A stretch of DNA of 64,000 nt from Wuchereria bancrofti. Taxonomy: Eukaryota > Nematoda > Chromadorea > Rhabditida > Onchocercidae. The translations under genes and the position numbers were made by a program. Below the pieces are notes generated by a model, which worked only from the letters and a program-made list of their open reading frames with translations, was not told the origin of the DNA and made no database searches. Each line of letters begins with the position of its first letter. The first letter of the stretch is position 1. The stretch lies in contig SSBO01000003.1 in the NCBI GenBank assembly GCA_005281725.1, forward strand, positions 271,396 to 335,395, written 5' to 3'. This document shows positions 47,338 to 64,000 of this stretch, one piece after another.

Positions 47338-50006
47338 TTTTACATAACTTTTCGATGGGATAATATGGAAATTATCTCACAAAGTAGTCCGATAAATTTC
47401 CTTTTTGCTAAAAAAAAAAGACTCAAAATCTTTAGAGCATTTTTTTTGTAATTTCAATACAAATTTTTTTTTTTTTTGTGAATCAAATTCTTTATAATTT
47501 ACAGTTATCAATGCAAACTTCAATAAAAATAGTGGAATTTTTTCATTCTGCCACAATTAACAGAAATAATTCAATCTCTAAAATCTTAAATAATGTATTA
47601 GCCTATTCTGCACTTTCTGTCTTCAAAAAAAAATATATTTATATATTGCACTAGAAAATAAACAAAAGCTTCAGAAATTTTGTGAACATTATAAAACAAG
47701 CCGATAGAAAAAAAAAAAAAAAAACGAACAATTCCTAGAAAAAAGTAAAAATAATTAAAAGGTAAATGAAATAACTTACTGTAGAAATGATGAACTGTTT
47801 ATTGTTTGCTGTTGAATCAGTTGACACAACAACGACAAAAAAATATACAATAGTAAAAACACGATGCAAAATTACGTTGATAAAAGAAACGATAAATGAT
47901 GAAGGCGCATTACCAATGCAAGCGCCCACGTTATTGTTGTTGTTTTTTCTTTTTTTCCATTCAGTGCACAACAAATAAAGTGCTACTCTTAGTCTGAAAT
48001 GATTTTTCTTTTCTTTTTATTTATTTTTTTTTTATTTTTTTAAATAATGTATTTATTTATGTAAAAAAAAAATGAACGAAATGACGCATCAACTGTGAAA
48101 TAAATATAGGTGAAAATTGTTCACTATCGAAATGAACCATTATCGATTCTAAAATATATATTATCGGAAATCTTTTTAGTCATCATCTTTGATGGCGCAA
48201 AAAAATAAATATTTCTTTGCAGTAACTAAAAAATTACATCATAAATCAATAAAAATGTAAGAGGAAGAAGAATTAGGCTTACTTTACATCTCAAATTTTA
48301 TCATTTCTCATTTTATTTCATTCATTCATTCAACTGTACAATATGCTAATTCCTTTTTTTTCATTACTAATTAATTAATTAATTCATTAATCTAAACTAA
48401 TGAAGCAAATGCAGAAGTGTTGCAGTAGGTACAATAAATTCTTAACGAATAACCGTTGTAAGTTAAGGGAAAGGAACCGTATTTGAAACGAGCTGATTTG
48501 AGCAAAGATCAGTTTTATCATTTAAGTATCAAATTATGTTCTTTTTCAACTGTGTAGATGTATCAGCAAAAAAAAAAAAAAAAAATATAACTTTAAGGTT
48601 AATATTACAATTCTGGTTTAATTTTAAAATCAATTCCGTTATAATAATTTACTCATGTCAAATCTGGTCTAAATTTATGAATAGTTGAACGAGCGTTCTG
48701 ATAGGGACACTAACAACAATTCTCATTTTCACACACTTTAAGAGAATTAGCAGAAAAATCAATTTTCAACACTTCCGCATTGTGAATTTTTTTTTTTTTT
48801 TTTCAAAGTAAAGAGAAAAAAAGTTAAAATAAATGAAAATAAATTGAATTACAAAGTTACAAAATTGATTCAGTCAAATGTTATACGAAAAAGAAATTAA
48901 TCGAAAAAAAAAAAAATTTTTTTTTTTAAATGTTTTTAGAAATTACAAGACAAATGGAAGAAGAAAAAGAAGAAGCATTTCAAGCAAAAAGCAAAAATGA
49001 CATACTGAAAATTTAGGAGCGATTGGCATTTTCCCTATTGCATGCATACCACATTCATTCATTGTCTCTTCTAATAAATTTGAATTTCATTTAATTTGAA
49101 TTTTATCTATCTCACAAATATCACATGGTATGATACCATATATTATCAGCAATTCTCAAGTATCACAATTACTGGAAAGTAAAAGAGCACATAGCTTTAG
49201 CTTATAAGCAAATAAGAGTTAAAATGTGTAAGAAAAGAAACACATGGCAATGTCGGATCAGTTAGTTATGTGCATTCAAATAAATTAAATAACTGTAAGA
49301 AATGTAAATTGTTCAATTATTATCTCTTTTAATTCTTTTCGCTAATTGTAAACAAAAAAAAAAAAAATGATTGAAGTTAATGAAATTATTAGTATTGTTT
49401 ACTGTTTTCGATAGTACTATCAGTAAATTTAGCAATTTGTTTTGTTTTGCATTACAAAATTGTAAACTGTTTTGAGAATGATATAAAAATTGAATTCATT
49501 TCCAACAATCATACTTATCATTTACTTCAATAAATTTCAGTTGTATTATTGTTTTTTTTTTTTTTTATCAAATGAAAAGGTAAAATATAAATTGAAGTAA
49601 GAAAAAATCAAGCAAAATACCTCCCAATAAATAGAATGTATTCAAAAATGAAACTATAAAGTGGCTGAAGAAATGAATAGCAATTGTAGTTTCATTAGCA
49701 GAAGTTATCATCAATAGGTAAACAAATGAAAGTCATTTTTTTGAGTTCAAAATAATGTTCAAGTAATGAAATTAATCAATCAAACAAAGATATACTGAAA
49801 AATGGGTAAGATGGATAAATATGGGTAAATGTAAAAATGGGTAATAGCACACAGTATCTGTAATGAAAGTCCTTTAAAATTCATCCTATTTTCTTCCAAA
49901 CCAACATTGAAATGCTGCTGCTACTGCTGCAACGTTGAAAAATAATCAATATTTCAAGGTGTCTCTCCCTTGCTCTATTTCACCTTCCCTTCTCTCTTTC
50001 TCTTCC

Positions 50007-50037
<31 letters not shown>

Positions 50038-53000
50038 TTCAAAGTACAATTATTGGAAAAATGTTAAAGTGTAAGGGTCGATCAATGCTTAATAGATCAT
50101 CAAGAATCATAAATGTATACAATGTCGAAGTTATTTATTTGTTTATTTACTCTTTTATCAATTTATCTTAAAATTTCAAATTTTAAAATGTTAAAACAAA
50201 AGACAGAAAAGGGACTCTTTCTTCCTTTCTCTCTCTCTCTCTGTCTCTCCGTTCTTCTCTTCTTCCTCTACCACACCTGAAGAGAATGTGATAAGGTACA
50301 CTGATTGATTGCAGAAATTAAAAACTGATAGGAGCGATAGTTGGCATTCATCCCATTCTCATTCACATATTCTTATTATCATATCATATATCATATCATG
50401 TAATCTTATCAGCATAAGATTGTCTTGTTCAAATTACACGTATGTGACAACACTATCATCATCATCCATATGTGACATTGATGTCTTTTCTTTAGCCAAG
50501 GAACAGATAAATTTCTTGAATGTATGTATGTGTTCTGACTATGTCACAATTGGCAGACATGCTGCGATGAACATTGAATGTAAATAGAAGTTAAAAAAAA
50601 GAAAAAAAAAAAATGAAAGATTCTTTATCGAAAAGCGAGAAAAATTATCGAAGTGAATTGTAAAAAAAAAGACGAATGAAAATATTTTCCAATCAAATTC
50701 AGTTATTATTTGTGGAAATTTTAGCAAACACTTTTTTATAATAATGCAAAACAGATTGAACTTAAAAAGTAACAGTTATTATTTTAGGAATTTTTATTTC
50801 ATACTTTAAATTTTCATCTTTATATTGGGTGATTTTTTTTTTTTTCAAATCCAATTTAATGTACTTGATAGTTTCATTTCTTCAAATACAAATATAATTT
50901 ATTCCACCAGTGAGTGCATTAAATTAAGCCTTCGAAAGGTTTCACTAATCGAATAACTTTGAATTTCCAATATACCGAATAAAATATGCAAATCTATCTA
51001 AATTATGAAAGATAAGAAAAGTTTTATTAGAGATCAGAGTGAGAGGTCAAAAATGAGATAAACATGTCGGATTCTAATTTGCTTATACAAAAATGCTTTC
51101 GTTAGAAAGTAGTAATATCACTTCTTCTCTTAAATTTACCTGCCCAATATTTGTTCAGAATTACTGAATCATCCATTTATCTATTCGCATACCGTTCGTA
51201 TTGAATTCAATTCAAGTTCTTAAAAATTGCTCAATTCCAGATTGTGATGTTTATGATGACTGATGAATAAGTGACAAAAAAAAAAGTTTTTGTTCAAATA
51301 TGCGTTTTGTTTATTCAAATTTTATTCCCGTTTTGTTTATTCAAATATGCACTCAATCAGCATTAACTTGTGAATAGTTTTAGATAATTTTCCAAAATTA
51401 TTTTAACTGCACTAATTTGAGTTTGAAACATTTTCCTTGTTTTTTTATTTATTTTTTACTTTTTCATTTATTGATTTATTTTGCATTTCTTGTCGTTCTG
51501 TTTAAAAAAACACAAGCAAATGGACAACTTCTAGGATAAGTCAAAGGTTGTATATTTCAATTTTTCAAATTAATTCCTATGCACCTGAATGATGGTTCAT
51601 TATTATCACTATTTTCACCAACAATCAGTAGTGAATTTATCAAATAGAATATGATGTGTTACAAGTAAGAATCAACAGGATTCTTCATATATTGTTCTCG
51701 AAAGTGAATGCAAAAAAAAAAACAAATATGCAAAAAAAGTGTGAATGAAACAATGCGATTTTCACATTTCTCTTCTTCATTAATCTTTACCGCTTTAGTA
51801 AGATCATATTATATTTTTAATTTTTAAAACACATGAAAAACTTAGACACAGAACACCAAGAAATAAAATCCATTCATAAAATAATATAGAGACAAACCAA
51901 AAAAAAAAAATGAAACAAATTACTAAACAACCTAAAAAAATAAATGAATTAAACACGCTGCGTCAATAACTATAAATAAATATGTAACAGAATGCAAATT
52001 TTAAATCATAAAGACCGGAATCAAAAAAGGACACAAATTAAAAATAGTGATCTTAAAATCCACAAATAGAAAAGCCCGAAATATGCGTCCTCCCATAGAA
52101 GTAGTATTTTCTTTTCTTGCAAATACACACAATTTGGATTGCTTGAAATTGTGCAGAATTCTCACAACAAAAACCAAAACTGATACCAAGAGAGGGGGGA
52201 GAGAGAGAAGGGGAGGGGGAGAGGGGTCCATGAACATGGTAATTTACTTAAGTTTCAAAGCAGGATATAGATGAAACCACAAATTGAATAGCCTCAAATA
52301 AACCCATAATGGATCAAATTAAAGCACCTAAAAAAGACATTCTTACTAAACAAAAATAATTATCAAATAAAAACAAAGTATTAATTGACTGGAGATGGCT
52401 ATGTTTACAAAGCCTTAACTTGATGGTAAATGAAAGGGATCAAAAGAGTGCACCTGTGATGGAAAAAATATACTAAGTTTAGTGATTGTCCCCTATCATG
52501 AACCATCAGTGTTAACAAAGCAAAAAAATACTCGAAAATAGTGAAATATAAAAATAGCATTGACAGTGTTTTTTTTTTGAATGAGAAAATACACATTTAG
52601 TCATCAAGCGCTTTACATATATCATGAAAACATAATCTTTAATCTTATTTACATAATATGACGCCTCTTCAATTATATAACATTGCTTGGGTGGTTTATG
52701 TACAACCTAACAGTAACCAAATAACAAAAGAAATGTAACAATATATACAAGGAAGCTTGAAGCTCAAATTGTTCTCCAAGTCAAGTATCTTTTTACCATG
52801 GCATGTGTAAATAAGAACATTAAATTAACATTTTTAAAGGAAAAATGATTTGCACGAAATATTTCGAAGAACTCGGAGTTCATAAATTTAATCTTTTTAA
52901 TTTTACAAGGACAACGTCGATATTCCCCCAAAAAATCTTATGGTGGTGAAAAATAAAGAAGGGAAAAAAAATAATGGTAGGAAAAAGATTTCATTAAAAA

Positions 53001-53894
53001 ATAATCTATATAGCATTGTTATAAACAAATCTGAACTCAATCACATACCATCCTAAACACTTCAAAAAATGATACAATAGTCGAAATCATTCATTCAAAA
53101 TCAAGTGTCATATAAGAAGAGGAAAAGAAAGAGGGGTATCTACTTTTAAACAGAAACAAGTTAGTCAAACTTACCTTCACCCGTATTAAATCCACTTTCA
53201 AGACAATAATAATGGATTTTACCGTAAAAGTAATTTCAAAACGTCTCTTCCGATTTCAAAAACGAATTTTAAAATGAATGTAGGAAATCGATAATTTTGT
53301 GTCGCATTTCATCCCATCAACCGATGGAAAATTGCTTCTAACAAACCCAACTTAAAAAAATGAAGATATGGACAAAATATATAACATCCAATAACATTTT
53401 GTATACTCAAAGAGAGAAAATAAAACAAGAAAGGCCAATACATCAAGGCTATTTCGTAAAAAAAAAAGAAAAAAAGAAAAAAAAAGGGAAAAATGTTCTT
53501 TTAGAATCATACATTCTTATCTACCACAATCTTTGTTTAACAACTGTTTCCACAATTCTTAGTTTATCTGACAATAAAGAAAATCTATCGAAGACAAGTG
53601 AATTTGAACTGAATTCTAAAAAGTCAAGTAGTTATTAAAACAAAGTTTAAATGAAATGAACCAAAATTAATTCTAGCAGTTGCAGAGAAAATAATAAATA
53701 TACAAATCATACAAGTGTAGAATGAACAGCAATGCAAAGGGATCGAATACTTACTCCAGCTTTAGCTTTAGTTTTGGGCTCTCATCTCAATTCAAATGTG
53801 GGTTTTCTGAAGCTACAACGGTACGGCATTTCAATGTCCTTGCGATTTACCGGATCGTTCTGGGTGGCAACTTGCGACCAACTTTCAAACAAAA
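47338..53894. other. Intergenic region between the FHA-PHD and MNK genes
   Basis: This 6.5-kb stretch contains the FHA-PHD upstream region, (TC)n tracts near 49980-50040 and 50220-50245, and a G-rich purine tract at 52190-52228. Open frames overlap these simple repeats and show no recognisable protein. Confidence 0.6.
52190..52228 (+). repeat. G-rich purine tract
   Basis: GAGAGGGGGGAGAGAGAGAA continues into GGGGAGGGGGAGAGGGG on the plus strand. Several G runs could form a quadruplex. It is 1.7 kb past the stop codon of the MNK gene. Confidence 0.7.
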
Positions 53895-62280
<8,386 letters not shown>

Positions 62281-62618
62281 TGCGTTGTTTGCAGCTTCTC
62301 AATCCAAAAACTCTTGAAGTATTCTTCAGGAATTCTATTTCCTGATGTAAAACGCGTGAACAAATATAATAGATGCTACGCGAGGTAGAGGACTGGAAAA
62401 TAAACTGCTGTTGCCGATTTGATATCAATTAATTGAGCAGGTTATATACCTGAAAATTGTAATCCCTTAAAAAATTAAGCACTTCAATATTTTTTAGTAT
62501 TATTTCAATTTTTTCCATATTTGGACTAAACTATATAAATGAAAAATCTTCGTAATAATGCATCAGCAAGATAATATCACACGTATTTCTACTGAGTAAT
62601 GATTGAGAACATTCGTAC

Positions 62619-62646
62619 CAGGAACGGTTAGGAACGGAACGTTCAT
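62619..62646 (-). CDS. Candidate alternative first coding exon of the MNK gene
   Basis: The minus strand reads ATG and eight further codons (MNVPFLTVP) plus one base before a donor GTACGA, giving phase 1, the same phase as exon 1 at 62241-62280. Spliced to exon 2 it gives MNVPFLTVPDAPLASDNEE. The frame stays open upstream to a TAA near 62789 (FTVVDIDSSDEGCIPSGFRG lies in it) and this stretch is less AT-rich than its surroundings, so the exon may be longer, with an acceptor near 62755 (ATAACAG). Its use is inferred, not shown. Confidence 0.5.
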
Positions 62647-62799
62647 CTCAAAGTTCTGAGCGCTACTGAGGCCTCGGAAACCGGACGGGATACAGCCTTC
62701 ATCACTACTATCAATATCAACAACTGTGAATACAGCTGATCCACTTCTATTGCTGTTATAAGCACTGATGCACCATTAATTCACGTTTTAAATAACAGA

Positions 62800-64000
62800 C
62801 AAATTTTTCGACGCAAAACTTTTGAATTAGTTTTCCTGTCCCTTATCAAAAAAATTCTCACTGGACAACAGCAAAAAACAAAAAGAGAGAAGATTTATGA
62901 AATGGCGCTAGGTATATGTATTCTGTCGGCCAGATTCCATTTAGCTGAATTCAGATTTTTCCATATCAATGAGAGAGAAAAGAATTCCTTAAACTTTCCA
63001 TAATTTTTATATTTTTATACTCTACTCGGTTCAAATGCATACAGGTGTCAAAAAGAATTGCATATTATATATGTACTTCACTATTTTTGCTGAGATAAAT
63101 TAGTGAATAAAAGAAGTGAATGAAACCTAATTAATCTAAAATCTAGTAAATAAATACAGCAAATAAATTAATGCCAAACTACCTACAATTCGATGCACCA
63201 ATTTTTTGCAGGAAATAGTTACCTTTTCAAGCATTAACTTCTACGCTTACTGTTCGGAGTCAACATATATTTACATAATGTTTCGCCAAGAATTGCATGC
63301 AACTGAGATGCATATGTGTTCTCTAACTTATGTCAGCTTCAAGATTTCAATTCTCACATAGCAATGGAAGCTAATAAAATTCCCTCATTACTGCATATGG
63401 CTAAATATGTTGTATATAAGACGTTGCATTCATTTTTTTTTTTCTTTTTGGTAAAATGAATGATTGAGATATTCCGAAACGTCGTCGACTAGAAGAGTGG
63501 AAATTTTGTTACAAATAAGGAAGACAAAATAGTGCTAATGCAGCTTCTTGCAATTTCAATTTCATCGCAAAAAAAAATTTCTTAATACCAGTTCACAAAT
63601 CATCGGAAGAACGGAAAATCAAACAATGTCACCTTATACCTTATGATCAAAAATTGCCAGACTACATGCAACAATAAAAATTAAAAATGACCGGCAAACA
63701 CTTCAAACTTCATGTGCTCATAATGTACAAACTTTTCTACCTATTTCTTCTTCTTTCCGATAATCAATCATTTTTTTTTAATCCACCCTCTTCCTTTTGA
63801 CAAAGTTTGAATAAAAATTACAATTAATCTCGTTGAAGTTTGTCTGTGAAAGTCTTTAAAAGTTGTTATTCAGTTACTTTCAAGATAGCAAGTTAAGTAA
63901 TTCCCAAGCTTAATCTGTTGCAGAGCAAGCGAAACAGTAATTCTCCGTAACCTTACACGTCTCAAACAAGCGACTCTGAGGATTCATTGAATAAGGATGA
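62800..64000. other. Upstream region of the MNK gene
   Basis: I see no supported gene, repeat or RNA in this last 1.2 kb. It may hold promoters or more 5' exons of the MNK gene. Confidence 0.5.

Noticed and set aside
49935..50171. Ser/Leu-rich open frame on the plus strand
   Set aside because: It is a read-through of a (TC)n microsatellite.

Overview
The window is eukaryotic and very AT-rich, and it looks like nematode nuclear DNA, most likely from a filarial or other spirurid worm (inference). The reasons are multi-exon genes with GT/AG junctions behind T-rich tracts ending TTTTCAG or TTTTTAG, leaderless ATGs a few bases after TTTTCAG (spliced-leader trans-splice acceptors), and proteins close to nematode families. 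I saw no bacterial-type or organellar DNA, no CRISPR array and no convincing tRNA or rRNA.

Positions 1-14.3 kb hold a rearranged cluster of very small secreted collagens. Four copies are intact (598-972 +, 4949-5314 +, 7051-7407 -, 9222-9592 -) and four are relics (2669-3060 -, 10776-10935 +, 11893-12185 -, 12214-12550 +). Every intact copy has an 18-codon signal-peptide exon, one short intron, and a second exon that opens Ala-Cys and encodes 21-23 Gly-X-Y triplets before the stop. They share a promoter module (TTCCGGAA, then AGACATCCTT, then TATA) in which the palindrome and TATA box start exactly 37 bp apart. The first and third copies share about 658 bp of identical inverted sequence that stops just after exon 1, while their collagen exons differ. 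Two solo LTRs (11320-11801 and 12737-13254), each with an intact 5-bp target duplication, sit in the same cluster.

Positions 14.3-20.4 kb are AT-rich and without a supported gene. A six-exon rhodopsin-type GPCR of the nematode peptide-receptor kind lies at 20418-24971 (+), followed by a 30-bp minisatellite.

From 27 kb onward all genes are on the minus strand. In transcription order from the right they are an MNK-type kinase (53895-62280, 15 exons, 808 aa, with a possible alternative first exon at 62619-62646), a large FHA plus PHD nuclear protein (40171-47337, 13 exons, 1062 aa), a RAD17 checkpoint clamp-loader subunit (33870-37966, 10 exons, 519 aa) and a phospholipid-phosphatase-related six-pass membrane protein (27011-31260, 8 exons, 398 aa). 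I rebuilt each by following splice phase and conserved motifs; all junctions keep frame. The gene set is mixed: a stage- or tissue-specific looking collagen cluster on the left, and signalling, chromatin and DNA-damage genes on the right. I see no proof that the right-hand genes act together.

The best candidates for something undescribed are the mini-collagen family with its fixed-spacing promoter and homogenised 5' ends, the MNK kinase with DLD in place of DFD, the membrane protein with a mosaic of kept and lost phosphatase residues, and a decayed duplicate of a RAD17 exon inside a RAD17 intron.
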